A DNA stretch of 64,000 bases from Cavia porcellus (Eukaryota > Chordata > Mammalia > Rodentia > Caviidae): positions 248,001 through 312,000 of the forward strand of contig NW_026947637.1 in assembly GCF_034190915.1 (NCBI RefSeq). The letters run 5' to 3'. This document shows, piece after piece, positions 12,396 through 25,374 of this stretch. The notes under the pieces are model-generated. The model saw only the letters and a program-made list of their open reading frames with translations, ran no database searches and had not been told where the DNA came from. Position numbers and translations under genes: made by a program. Numbering within the stretch: position 1 is the stretch's first letter; each line of letters opens with the position of its first letter.

Positions 12396-15096
12396 GCACA
12401 CTGTATGGGTGTGTGTTACATTACATTCACTAGTAGGATTGAAAACAACAGCACGGGGTGCTGAGCATTGTATGGGTGTGTGTTAAATTACATTCACTGT
12501 TAGGAGTGAGAAAAACATCACGGGGTGGTGTGTATCGGAGGGTCTGAATTAGGATAGGCAGTGAGTGGCAATGTATGATGGAGAAAAGCATCGCGGGGTG
12601 GTCAGCATTGGTAGGTCAGGGATCATGCAGTGGCAATGTAGGATAGAATTCTGAAAAACATCGTGGGGTGGTGCGCATTGTATGGGTGTGTGTTACATTA
12701 TATTCACTAGTAGGAGTGAGAAAAATATCACGGGGTGGTGTGAATCGGAGCATCTGAATTAGGATACGCAGCGAGTGGCAATGTAGGATGGAGAAAAGCA
12801 CCACGGTGTGGTCAGCATGGGGAGGTCAGGGAACATGCAGTGGCAATAAAGGATAGGTTTCTGAAAAACATCGCGGGGTGGTGCACATTGTATGGGTGTG
12901 TGTTACAATACATTCGCTAGTAGGAGTGAGAAAAACATCACGGGGTGGTGTGAATCGGAGGGTCTGAATTAGGATAGGCAGTGAGTGGCAATGTAGGATG
13001 GAGAAAAGCACCGCGGGGTGGTCAGCATGGGGAGGTCAGGGAACATGCAGTGGCAATGTAGGATAGGTTTCTGAAAAACATCGCTGCGTGCTGCGCATTG
13101 TATGGCTGTGTGTTACATTACATTCACTAGTAGGAGTGAGAAAAACATCACGGGGTGGTGCGCATTGTATGGGTGTGTGTTACATTACATTCACTAGTAG
13201 GAGTGAGAAAAACATCGCGGGGTGGTTTGAATCGGAGGGTCTGAATTAGGATAGGCAGTGAGTGGCAATGTAGGATGGAGAAAAGCACCGCGGTGTGGTC
13301 AGCATGGGGAGGTCAGGGAACATGCAGTGGCAATGTAGGATAGGTTTCTGAAAAACATCGCTGGGTGGTGTACATTGTATGGGTGTGTGTTACATTACAT
13401 TCACTATTAGGAGTGAGAAAAACATCACGTGGTGGTGCACATTGTATGGGTGTGTGTTACATTACATTCACTAGTAGGAGTGAGAAAAACATCACGGGAT
13501 GGTGCGCATTGTATGGGTGTGTGTTACATTACATTCACTAGTAGGAGTGAGAAAAACATCACGGTGTGGTGTGAATCGGAGGGTCTGAATTAGAATAGGC
13601 AGTGACAGGCAATGTTGGATGGAGAAAAGCACCGCGTGGTGGTCAGCATTGGGAGGTCAGGGAACATGCAGTGGCAATGTACCATAGTTTTCTGAAAAAC
13701 ATCGCGGGGTGGTGCGCATTGCATGGGTGTGTGTTACGTTACATTCACTAGTAGGAGTGAGAAAAACATCACGGGGTTGTGCGCATTGTATGGGTGTGTG
13801 TTACATTACATTCACTAGTAGGAGTGAGAAAAACATCACGGGGTGGTGTGAATCGGAGGGTCTGAATTAGGATAGGTATTGAGTTGCAATGTACGATGGA
13901 GAAAAGCACCGCGGGGTGGTCAGCATGGGGAGGTCAGGGAACATGTAGTGGCAATGTAGGATAGGTTTCTGAAAAACATCGCGGGGTGGTGCGCATTGTA
14001 TGTGTGTGTGTTACATTACATTCACTAGTAGGAGTGAGAAATATATCACAGGGTGGTGTGAATCGGAACATCTGAATTTAGGATGGGCAGTGAGTGGCAA
14101 TGGATGATGGAGAAAAGTACCGCAGCGTGGTCAGCATTTGGAGGTCAGGGAACATGCAGTGGCAATGTAGGATAGGTTTCTGAAAAACATCGCGGGGTGG
14201 TGCGCATTGTATGGGTGTGTGTTACATTACATTCACTAGTAGGAGTGAGAAAAACATCGCGGGGTTGTGTGCATTGTATGGGTGTGTGTTACATTACATT
14301 CACTAGTAGGAGTGAGAAAAACATCGCGGGGTTGTGCGCATTGTATGGGTGTGTGTTACATTACATTCACTAGTAGGAGTGAGAAAAACATCGCGGGGTG
14401 GTGGGCATTGTATGGGTGTGTGTTACATTACATTCACTAGTAGCAGTGAGAAAAACATCACGGGGTGGTGTGAATCGGATGGTCTGAATTAGGATAGGCA
14501 GTGAGTGGCAATGTAGGATGGAGAAAAGCACCACGGGGTGGTCAGCATGGGGAGGTCAGGGAACATGCAGTTGCAATGTAGGATAGTTTTCTGAAAAGCA
14601 TCGCGGTGTGGTGCGCATTGTATAGGTGTGCGTTACATTACATTCACTAGTAGGAGTGAGAAAAACATCACGGGGTGGTTCGCATTGTATCGGTGTGTGT
14701 TACATGACATTCACTAATAGGAGTGAGAAAAACATCACGGGGTGGTGTGAATCAGAGGGTCTGAATTAGGATAGGCAGTGAGTGGCAATGTAGGATGGAG
14801 AAATGAACCGTGGGGTGGTCAGCATGGGGAAGTCAGGGAACATGCAGTGGCAATGTAGGATAGTTTTCTGAAAAACATCACGGGGTGGTGCGCATTGTAT
14901 GGGAGTGTGTTACATTGAATTCACTAGTAGGAGTGATAAAAACATCACGGGGTGGTGCGCATTGTATGCGTGTGTGTTACATTACATTCACTAGTAGGAG
15001 TGAGAAAAACATCACGGGGTGGTGTGAATCGGAGGGTCTGAATTAGGATAGGCAGTGAGTGGCAATGTAGGATGGAGAAAAGCACCGCGGGGTGGT
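12387..15096. repeat. Block I HOR, copy 2, 487 bp shorter
   Basis: Same marker order as copy 1. Cycle string 1-1-2-3-2-1-4-2 from 12603, entered through a fused n = 4 cycle (12192-12602). Where copy 3 is entered by cycles 2-2-3, copy 2 has a single n = 4 cycle. The missing 487 bp equals exactly 3 A plus 2 B1-B2 pairs. Differences from copy 1 noted: ggattgaaaacaacag, gcgcattgtatgg at 14337, agaaatatatc and cggaacatctg near 14036-14070. Confidence 0.92.
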
Positions 15097-18000
15097 CAGC
15101 ATGGGGAGTTCAGGGAACATGCAGTGGCAAAGTAGGATAGGTTTCTGATAAACATCGCGGGGTGGTGCGCATTGTATGGGTGTGTGTTACATTACATTCA
15201 CTAGTAGGAGTGAGAAAAACATCACGAGGTGGTTCGCATTGTATGGGTGTTTGTTACATTACATTCATTATTAGGAGTGAGAAAAACATCACGGGGTGGT
15301 GTGAATCGGAGCGTCTGAATTAGGATATGTAGTGAGTGGCAATGTAGGATAGAGAAAAGCATCGCAGGGTGGTCAGCATGGGGAGGTGAGGGAACATGCA
15401 GTGGCAATATAGGATAGGTTTCTGAAAAACATCGCCGTGTGGTGTACATTGTATGGGTGTGTGTTACATTACATTCACTAGTAGGAGTGAGAAAAACATC
15501 ACGTGGTGGTGCACACTGTATGGGTGTGTGTTACATTACATTCACTAGTAGGATTGAAAAAAACAGCACGGGGTGCTGAGCATTGTATGGGTGTGTGTTA
15601 AATTACATTCACTGTTAGGAGTGAGAAAAACATCACGGGGTGGTGTGTATCGGAGGGTCTGAATTAGGATAGGCAGTGAGTGGCAATGTATGATGGAGAA
15701 AAGCATCGCGGGGTGGTCAGCATTGGTAGGTCAGGGATCATGCAGTGGCAATGTAGGTTAGAATTCTGAAAAACATCGTGGGGTGGTGCGCATTGTATGG
15801 GTGTGTGTTACATTACATTCACTAGTAGGAGTGAGAAAAATATCACGGGGTGGTGTGAATCGGAGCATCTGAATTAGGATACGCAGCGAGTGGCAATGTA
15901 GGATGGAGAAAAGCACCACGGTGTGGTCAGCATGGGGAGGTCAGGGAACATGCAGTGGCAATAAAGGATAGGTTTCTGAAAAACATCGCGGGGTGGTGCA
16001 CATTGTATGGGTGTGTGTTACATTACATTCGCTAGTAGGAGTGAGAAAAACATCACGGGGTGGTGTGAATCGGAGGGTCTGAATTAGGATAGGCAGTGAG
16101 TGGCAATGTAGGATGGAGAAAAGCACCGCGGGGTGGTCAGCATGGGGAGGTCAGGGAACATGCAGTGGCAATGTAGGATAGGTTTCTGAAAAACATCGCT
16201 GCGTGCTGCGCATTGTATGGCTGTGTGTTACATTACATTCACTAGTAGGAGTGAGAAAAACATCACGGGGTGGTGCGCATTGTATGGGTGTGTGTTACAT
16301 TACATTCACTAGTAGGAGTGAGAAAAACATCGCGGGGTGGTGTGAATCGGAGGGTCTGAATTAGGATAGGCAGTGAGTGGCAATGTAGGATGGAGAAAAG
16401 CACCGCGGTGTGGTCAGCATGGGGAGGTCAGGGAACATGCAGTGGCAATGTAGGATAGGTTTCTGAAAAACATCGCTGGGTGGTGTACATTGTATGGGTG
16501 TGTGTTACATTACATTCACTATTAGGAGTGAGAAAAACATCACGTGGTGGTGCACATTGTATGGGTGTGTGTTACATTACATTCACTAGTAGGAGTGAGA
16601 AAAACATCACGGGATGGTGCGCATTGTATGGGTGTGTGTTACATTACATTCACTAGTAGGAGTGAGAAAAACATCACGGGGTGGTGTGAATCGGAGGGTC
16701 TGAATTAGAATAGGCAGTGACAGGCAATGTTGGATGGAGAAAAGCACCGCGTGGTGGTCAGCATGGGGAGATCAGGGAACATGCAGTGGCAATGTACCAT
16801 AGTTTTCTGAAAAACATCGCGGGGTGGTGCGCATTGCATGGGTGTGTGTTACGTTACATTCACTAGTAGGAGTGAGAAAAACATCACGGGGTTGTGCGCA
16901 TTGTATGGGTGTGTGTTACATTACATTCACTAGTAGGAGTGAGAAAAACATCACGGGGTGGTGTGAATCGGAGGGTCTGAATTAGGATAGGTATTGAGTT
17001 GCAATGTACGATGGAGAAAAGCACCGCGGGGTGGTCAGCATGGGGAGGTCAGGGAACATGTAGTGGCAATGTAGGATAGGTTTCTGAAAAACATCGCGGG
17101 GTGGTGCGCATTGTATGTGTGTGTGTTACATTACATTCACTAGTAGGAGTGAGAAAAATATCACAGGGTGGTGTGAATCGGAGCATCTGAATTTAGGATA
17201 GGCAGTGAGTGGCAATGGATGATGGAGAAAAGTACCGCAGCGTGGTCAGCATTTGGAGTTCAGGGAACATGCAGTGGCAATGTAGGATAGGTTTCTGAAA
17301 AACATCGCGGGGTGGTGCGCATTGTATGGGTGTGTGTTACATTACATTCACTAGTAGGAGTGAGAAAAACATCGCGGGGCTGTGTGCATTGTATGGGTGT
17401 GTGTTACATTACATTCACTAGTAGGAGTGAGAAAAACTTCGCGGGGTTGTGCGCATTGTATGGGTGTGTGTTACATTACATTCACTAGTAGGAGTGAGAA
17501 AAACATCGCGGGGTGGTGCGCATTGTATGGGTGTGTGTTACATTACATTCACTAGTAGCAGTGAGAAAAACATCACGGGGTGGTGTGAATCGGATGGTCT
17601 GAATTAGGATAGGCAGTGAGTGGCAATGTAGGATGGAGAAAAGCACCACGGGGTGGTCAGCATGGGGAGGTCAGGGAACATGCAGTTGCAATGTAGGATA
17701 GTTTTCTGAAAAGCATCGCGGTGTGGTGCGCATTGTATAGGTGTGCGTTACATTACATTCACTAGTAGGAGTGAGAAAAACATCACGGGGTGGTTCGCAT
17801 TGTATCGGTGTGTGTTACATGACATTCACTAGTAGGAGTGAGAAAAACATCACGGGGTGGTGTGAATCAGAGGGTCTGAATTAGGATAGGCAGTGAGTGG
17901 CAATGTAGGATGGAGAAATGAACCGTGGGGTGGTCAGCATGGGGAAGTCAGGGAACATGCAGTGGCAATGTAGGATAGTTTTCTGAAAAACATCACGGGG

Positions 18001-18138
18001 TGGTGCGCATTGTATGGGAGTGTGTTACATTGAATTCACTAGTAGGAGTGATAAAAACATCACGGGGTGGTGCGCATTGTATGCGTGTGTGTTACATTAC
18101 ATTCACTAGTAGGAGTGAGAAAAACATCACGGGGTGGT
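15097..18138. repeat. Block I HOR, copy 3, full length
   Basis: Cycles 2-2-3-1-1-2-3-2-1-4-2, read from the B2 at 14820. It regains the 487-bp piece that matches 9354-9767 at offset 5743. The spacing to copy 2 is 3,115 bp (12603 to 15718, and 14890 to 18005). I noted about a dozen differences from copies 1 and 2, for example gtaggttagaattc, catggggagatcagg, ggggctgtgtgc, aaaaacttcgcgg and cactagtagg where copy 2 has cactaatagg. Copies 1 and 2 are thus closer to each other. Confidence 0.92.
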
Positions 18139-20149
18139 GTGAATCGGAGGGTCTGAATTAGGATAGGCAGTGAGTGGCAATGTAGGAGGGAGAAAAGCAC
18201 CGTGGGGTGGTCAGCATGGGGAGGTCAGGGAACATGCAGTGGCAATGTAGGATAGGATTCTGAAAAACACCATGGGGTGGTGCGCATTGTATGGGTGTGT
18301 GTTACATTACATTCACTAGTAGGAGTGAGAAAAACATCACGGGGTGGTTTGAATCGGAGGGTCTGAATTAGGATAGGCAGTGAGTGGCAATGTAGGATGG
18401 AGAAAAGCACCACGTGGTGGTCAGCATGGGGAGGTCAGGGAACATGCAGTGGCAATGTAGGATAGGTTTCTGAAAAACGTCGCGGGGTGGTGCGCATTGT
18501 ATGGGTGTGTGTTACATTACATTCACTTGTATTAGTGAGCAAAACATCACGGGGTGGTGCGCATTATATGGGTGTGTGTTACGTTACATTCACTAGTAGG
18601 AGTGAGAAAAACATCACGCGGTGGTGTGAATCGGAGGGTCTGAATTAGGATAGGCAGTGAGGGGCAATGTAGGATGGAGAAAAGCACTGCAGGGTGGTCA
18701 GCATCGGGAGGTCAGGGAACATGCATTGGCAATGTAGGATAGGTTTCTGAAAAACATCGCGGGGTGGTGCGCATTGTATGGGTGTGTGTTACATTACATT
18801 CACTAGTAGGAGTGAGAAAAACATCACGGGGTGGTTCGCATTGTATGGGTGTGTGTTACATTACATTCACTAGTAGGAGTGAGAAATACATCACGGGCTG
18901 GTGTGAATCAGAGGGTCTTAATTAGGATAGGCAGTGAGTGGCAATGTAGGATGGAGAAAAGCACGGCGCGGTGGTCAGCATGGGGAGGTCACGGAACATG
19001 CAGTGGCAATGTAGGATAGGTTTCTGAAAAACATCGCAGTGTGGTGCGCATTGTATGCGTGTGTGTTACATTACATTCTCTGGTAGGAGTGAGAAAATCA
19101 TCGCGGGGTGGTGCGCATTGTATGGGTGTGTGTTACATTACATTCACTATTAGGAGTGAGAAAAACATAACGGGGTGGTGCGCATTGTATGGGTGTGTGT
19201 TACATTACATTCAGTAGTAGGAGTGAGAAAAACATCACGAGGTGGTGTGAATCAGAGGATCTCAATTAGGATAGGCAGTGAGTGGCAATGTAGGAGGGAG
19301 AAAAGCACCGCGGGGTGGTCAGCATGGTGAGGTCAGGGAACATGCAGTGGCAATGTAGGATAGGATTCTGAAAAACATCACCGGGTGGTGCGCATTGTAT
19401 GGGTGTGTGTTACATTACATTCACTAGTAGGAGTGAGAAAAACATCATGGGGTGGTGTGAATCGGAGGGTCTGAATTAGGATAGGCAGTGAGTGGCAATG
19501 TAGGATGGAGAAAAGCACCACGTGGTGGTCAGCATGGGGAGGTCAGGGAACATGCAGTGGCAATGTAGGATAGGTTTCTGAAAAACATCGCGGGGTGGTG
19601 CGCATTGTATGGTGTGTGTTACCTTACATACACTAGTAGGAGTGAGAAAAACATCACGGGGTAGTGCGCATTGTATGGGTGTGTGTTACATTACATTCAA
19701 TAGTAGGAGTGAGAAAAACATCGCGGGGTGGTGCGCATTGTATGGGTGTGTGTTACATTACATTCACTACTAGGAGTGAGAAAAACATCACGGGGTGGTG
19801 TGAATCGGATGGTCTGAATTAGGATAGGCAGTGAGTGGCAATGTAGGATGGAGAAAAGCAACGCGGGGTGGTCAGCATGGGGAGGTCAGGGAACATGCAG
19901 TGGCAATGTAGGATAGGTTCCTGAAAAACATCGCGGGGTGGTGCGAATTGTATGGTTGTGTGTTACATTACATTCACTAGTAGGAGTGAGAAAAACAACG
20001 CGGGGTGGTGCGCATTGTATGGGTGTGTTTTACATTACATTCACTAGTAGGAGTGAGAAAAACATCACGAGGTGGTGTGAATCGGAGGGTCTGAATTAGG
20101 ATAGGCAGTGAGTAGCAATATAGGATGGAGAAATGAACCGCGGGGTGTT
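18139..20149. repeat. Linker between blocks I and II
   Basis: From the B2 at 18212 the cycles are 1-2-2-3-1-3-2. The segment 18212-19319 is a relative of 1592-3253 (caccatgg marker near 18260, tattagtgagc, catgcattgg, gcagtgtggtgcgc with ttctctgg) that lacks two 277-bp cycles. The segment 19530-20149 is a relative of the window's left edge. No gene or unique sequence. Confidence 0.8.
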
Positions 20150-22651
20150 CAGCATGGGGAAGTCAGGGAACATGCAGTGGCAATGTAGGATAGTTTTCTG
20201 AAAAACATCACGGGGTGGTGCGCATTGTATGGGTGTGTGTTACATTGCATTCACTAGTAGGAGTGATAAAAACATCACGGGGTGGTGCGCATTGTATGGG
20301 TGTGTGTTACATTACATTCACTAGTAGGAGTGAGAAAAACATCACGGGGTGGTGTGAATCGGAGGGTCTGAATTAGGATAGGCAGTGAGTGGCAATGTAG
20401 GAGTCAGAAAAGCACCACGGAGTGGTCAGCATGGGGAGGTCAGGGAACATGCAGTGGCAATGTAGGATAGGATTCTGAAAAACACCATGGGGTGGTGCGC
20501 ATTGTATGGGTGTGTGTTACATTACATTCACTAGTAGGAGTGAGAAAAACATCACGAGGAGGTGTGAATCGGAGGGTATGAATTAAGATAGGCAGTGAGT
20601 GGCAATGTAGGATGGAGAAAAGCACCACGTGGTGGTCAGCATGGGGAGGTCAGGGAACATGCAGTGGCAATGTAGGATAGGTTTCTGAAAAACATCGCGG
20701 GGTGGTGCGCATTGTATGGGTGTGTGTTACCTTACATTCACTAGTAGGAGTGAGAAAAACATCACGGGGTAGTGCGCATTGTATGGGTGTGTGTTACATT
20801 ACATTCACTATTAGGAGTGAGAAAAACATCACGGGGTTGTGTGAATCGGAGGGTCTGAATTAGGATAGGCAGTGAGTGGCAATGTAGGATGGAGAAAAGC
20901 ACCGCGGCTTGGTCAGCATGGGGAGGTCAGGGAACATGCAGTGGCAATGTAGGATAGGTTTCTGAAAAACACCGCAGGGTAGTGCGAATTGTATGGTTGT
21001 GTGTTACATTATATTCACTAGTAGGAGTGAGAATAACATCCCGGGGTGGTGCGCATTGTATGGGTGTGTGTTACATTACATTCATTAGTAGGAGTGAGAA
21101 AAACATCACGGGGTGGTGTGAATCGGAGGGTCTGAATTAGGAGAGGCAGTGAGTGGCAATATAGGATGGAGAAAAGCACCGCGGGGTGGTCAGCATGGGG
21201 AGGTCAGGGAACATGCAGTGGCAATGTAGGATAGGTTTCTGAAAAACACGGCGGGGTGGTGCGCATTGTATGGGTGTGTGTTACATTACATTCACTAGTA
21301 TTAGTGAGCAAAACATCACGGGGTGGTGCGCATTATATGGGTGTGTGTTACGTTATATTCACTAGTAGGAGTGAGAAAAACATCACGCGGTGGTGTGAAT
21401 AGGAGGGTCTAAATTAGGATAGGCAGTGAGGGGCAATGTAGGATGGAGAAAAGCACCGCAGGGTGGTCAGCATCGGGAGGTCAGGGAACATGCATTGGCA
21501 ATGTAGGATAGGTTTCTGAAAAACATCGCGGGGTGGTGCGCATTGTATAGGTGTGTGTTACATTACATTCACTAGTAGGAGTGAGAAAAACATCACGGTG
21601 TGGTTCGCATTGTATGGGTGTGTGTTACATTACATTCACTATTAGGAGTGAGAAAAACATAACGGGGTGGTGCGCATTGTATGGGTGTGTGTTACATTAT
21701 ATTCAGTAGTAGGAGTGAGAAAAACATCACGAGGTGGTGTGAATCAGAGGGTCTCAATTAGGATCGGCAGGGAGTGGCATTGTAGGATAGAGAAAAGCAC
21801 AGCGGGGTGGTCAGCATGGGGAGGTCAGGGAACATGCAGTGGCCATGTAGGATAGGTTTCTGAAAAACATCGCGGCGTGGTGCGCATTGTATGGGTGTGT
21901 GTTACATTACATTCACTAGTAGGAGTGAGAAAAACATCACGGGGTGGAGTAAATTGGAGGGTCTGAATTAGGATAGGCAGTGAGTGGCAATGTAGGATGG
22001 AGAAAAGCACCACGGAGTGGTCAGCATGGGGAGGTCAGGGAACATGCTGTGGCAATGTAGGATAGGTTTCTGAAAAATATTGCGGGGTTGTGCACATTGT
22101 ATGGGTGTGTGTTACATAACATTCACTACTAGGAGTGAGAAAAACATCACGGGGTGGTGTGAATCGGAGGGTCTGAATTAGGATAGGCAGTGAGTGGCAA
22201 TGTAGGATCAAGAAAAGCACCGCGTGGTGGTCATCATGGGGAGGTCAGGGAACATGCAGTGGCAATGTAGGATAGGTTACTGAAAAACATCGCGGGGTGG
22301 TGCGCATTGTATGGGTGTGTGTTACATTACATTCACTAGTAGGAGTGAGAAAAACATCACGGGGTGGTGTGAATCGGAGTTTCTGAATTAGGATAGGCAG
22401 TGAGTGGCAATGTAGGATGGAGAAAAGCACCACGTGGTGGTCAGGATGGGGAGATCAGGGAACATGCAGTGGCAATGTAGGATAGGATTTTGAAAAACAT
22501 CACGGGGTTGTGCGCATTGTATGGGTGTGTGTTACATTACATTCACTAGTAGGAGTGAGAAAAACATCACGGGGTGGTGGGAATCGGAGTTTCTGAATTA
22601 GGATAGGCAGTGAGTGGCAATGTAGGATGGATAAAAGCACCACGTGGTGGT

Positions 22652-22721
22652 CAGCATGGGGAGGTCAGGGAACATGCAGTGGCAATGTAGGATAGGTTTC
22701 TGAAAAACATCGCGGGGTGGT
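22652..22721 (+). repeat. Monomer B2, reference copy (70 bp)
   Basis: A consensus copy, always after B1 and before a run of A. It opens with cagcatggggaggtcaggg, then aacatgcagtggcaatg, taggataggtttct, and ends in gaaaaacatcgcggggtggt. After B2 the box usually reads atcgcggg, whereas after A it usually reads atcacggg. Consensus G 27 and C 10 of 70. Position-specific variants include cagcaaggggagg, catgtggagg, catcgggagg, gtcgtcagcatagg and gtcatcatgg. They serve as anchors for aligning HOR copies. Confidence 0.95.
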
Positions 22722-22922
22722 GCGCATTGTATGGGTGTGTGTTACCTTACATTCACTAGTAGGAGTGAGAAAAACATCACGGGGTGGTGCGCATTGTATG
22801 GGTGTGTGTTACATTACATTCACTAGTAGGAGTGAGAAAAACATCACGGGGTGGTGTGCATTGTATGGGTGTGTGTTACATTACATTCACTAGTAGGAGT
22901 GAGAAAAACATCACGGGGTGGT

Positions 22923-22989
22923 GCGCATTGTATGGGTGTGTGTTACATTACATTCACTAGTAGGAGTGAGAAAAACATCACGGGGTGGT
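22923..22989 (+). repeat. Monomer A, reference copy (67 bp)
   Basis: A consensus copy. It opens with gcgcattgtatgggtgtg, continues with the direct repeat ttacattacatt, then a dyad around ACTAGT (positions 32-47), and ends in the shared box gaaaaacatcacggggtggt. A is the only monomer whose number varies between cycles (1 to 5). Named subtypes recur at fixed HOR positions: accttac for acattac, gcgaattgtatggttgtg, ggggattgtatggttgtg, gtgttcattac (66 bp), and ctagtattagtgagcaaaac. Consensus G 21 and C 9 of 67. Confidence 0.95.
22954..22969 (+). other. Dyad with SpeI site inside monomer A (example)
   Basis: TCACT, loop AGTAGG, AGTGA: a perfect 5-bp inverted repeat with a 6-nt loop at A positions 32-47. 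It overlaps the SpeI palindrome ACTAGT at 22956-22961. The same arrangement recurs in most of the 469 A monomers. Variants reading ctattagg or ctactagg lose the SpeI site but keep the TCACT/AGTGA arms. The stem is short, so stable extrusion is uncertain. Confidence 0.8.
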
Positions 22990-25374
22990 GTGAATCAGAG
23001 GGTCTGAATTAGGATAGGCAGTGAGTGGCAATGTAGGATGGAGAAAAGCACCGCGGGGTGGTCAGCATCGGGAGGTCAGGGAACATGCAGTGGCAATGTA
23101 GGATAGGTTTCTGAAAAACATCGCGGGGTGGTGCGCATTGCGTGGGTGTGTGTTCATTACATTCACTAGTAGGAGTGAGAAAAACATCACGGGGTGGTGC
23201 GCATTGTATGGGTGTGTGTTACATTACATTCACTAGTAGGAGTGAGAAAAACATCAAGGGGTGGTGTGAATCAGGGGTCTGAATTAGGATACGCAGTGAG
23301 TGGCAATGTAGGATGGAGAAAAGCACCGCGGGGTGGTCAGCATGGGGTGGTCAGGGAACATGCAGTGGCAATGTAGGATAGGTTTCTGAAAAACATCGCG
23401 GGGTGGTGCGCATTGTATGGGTGTGTGTTACATTACATTTACTAGTAGGAGTGAGAAAAACATCACGGGGTGGTGTGCATTGTATGGGTGTGTGTTACAT
23501 TACATTCACTAGTATGAGTGAGAAAAACATCACGGGGGGTGTGAATCAGAGGGTCTGAATTAGGATAGGCAGTGAGTGGCAATGTAGGATGGAGAAAAGC
23601 ACCGCGGGGTCGTCACAATGGGGAGGTCAGGGAACATGCAGTGGCAATGTAGGATAGGTTTCTGAAAAACATCTCGGGGTGGTGCGCATTGTGTGGGTGT
23701 GTGTTCATTACATTCACTAGTAGGAGTGTGAAAAACATCACGTGGTGGTGCGCATTGTATGGGTGTGTGTTACATTACATTCAATAGTAGGAGTGAGAAA
23801 AACATCACGGGGTGGTGTGAATCGGAGTTTCTGAATTAGGATAGGCAGTGAGTGGCAATGTAGGATGGAGAAAAGCACCACGTGGTGGTCAGCATGGGGA
23901 GGTCAGGGAACATGCAGTGGCAATGTAGGATAGGTTTCTGAAAAACATCGCGGGGTGGTGCGCATTGTATGGGTGTGTGTTACCTTACATTCAATAGTAG
24001 GAGTTAGAAAAACATCACGGTGTGGTGCGCATTGTATGGGTGTGTGTTACATTACATTCACTAGTAGGAGTGAGAAAAATATCACGGGTTGGTGCGCCTT
24101 CTATGGGTGTGTGTTACATTACATTCACTAGTAGGAGTGAGAAAAACATCATGGAGTGGTGTGAATCGGAGGGTCTGAATTAGGATAGGCAGTGAGTGGC
24201 AATGTAGGATGGAGAAAAGCACCGCGGGGTGGTCAGAATGGGGAGTTCAGGGAACATTCAGTGGCAAAGTAGGATAGGTTTCTGATAAACATCGCGGGGT
24301 GGTGCGCATTGTATAGGTGTGTGTTACATTACATTCACTAGTAGGAGTGAGAAAAACATCACGGGGTGGTTCGCATTGTATGGGTGTGTGTTACTTTACA
24401 TTCATTAGTAGGAGTGAGAAAAACATCACGGGGTGGTGTGAATCGGAGAATCTGAATTAGGATACGCAGCGAGTGGCAATGTAGGATGGAGAAAAGCACC
24501 ACGGTGTGGTCAGCATGGGGAGGTCAGGGAACATGCAGTGGCAATATAGGATAGGTTTCTGAAAAACATCGCGGGGTGGTGCACATTGTATGGGTGTGTG
24601 TTACATTACATTCGCTAGTAGGAGTGAGAAAAACATCACGGGGTGGTGTGAATCGGAGGGTCTGAATTAGGATAGGCAGTGAGTGGCAATGTAGGATGGA
24701 GAAAAGCACCGCGGGGTGGTCAGCATGGGGAGGTGAGGGAACATGCAGTGGCAATGTAGGATAGGTTTCTGAAAAACATCGCTGGGTGGTGCGCATTGTA
24801 TGGCTGTGTGTTACATTACATTCACTAGTAGGAGTGAGAAAAACATGACGGGGTGGTGTGCATTGTATGGGTGTGTGTTACATTACATTCAGTAGTAGGA
24901 GTGAGAAAAACATCGCGGGGTGGTGTGAATCGGAGGGTCTGAATTAGGATAGGCAGTGAGTGGCAATGTAGGATGGAGAAAAGCACCGCGGGGTGGTCAG
25001 CATGGGGAGGTCAGGGAACATGCAGTGGCAATGTAGGATAGATTTCTGAAAAACATCGCGGGGTGGTGCGCATTGTATGGTGTGTGTTACCTTACATTCA
25101 CTAGTAAGAGTGAGAAAAACATGACGGGGTAGTGCGTATTGTATGGGTGTGTGTTACATTACATTCACTACTAGGAGTGAGAAAAACATCACGGGGTGGT
25201 GTGAATCGGAGGGTCTGAATTAGGATAGGCAGTGAGTGGCAATGTAGGATGGAGAAAAGCAACGCGGGGTGGTCAGCATGGGGAGGTCAGGGAACATGCA
25301 GTGGCAATGTAGGATAGGTTCCTGAAAAACATCGCGGGGTGGTGCGAATTGTATGGTTGTGTGTTACATTACAT

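Noticed and set aside
12192..15096. Near-identical long copies as an assembly duplication artefact
   Set aside because: Not excluded, but copies differ by scattered substitutions and by register-true deletions, which a simple duplicated contig would not show. Copy number still rests on the assembly.
24524..24796. Recurrent minus-strand ORFs of 61 to 97 codons (this is one of the longest), and plus-strand ORFs of 60 to 89 codons
   Set aside because: They recur wherever a monomer string happens to be stop-free. On the minus strand most end at the same TGA (tca in aggtcaggg of B2), and they lengthen only when that base is mutated (aggtgaggg, aggacaggg). The 67- and 73-bp monomers shift the frame, one-base indels are tolerated, and there is no domain or bias to synonymous change.
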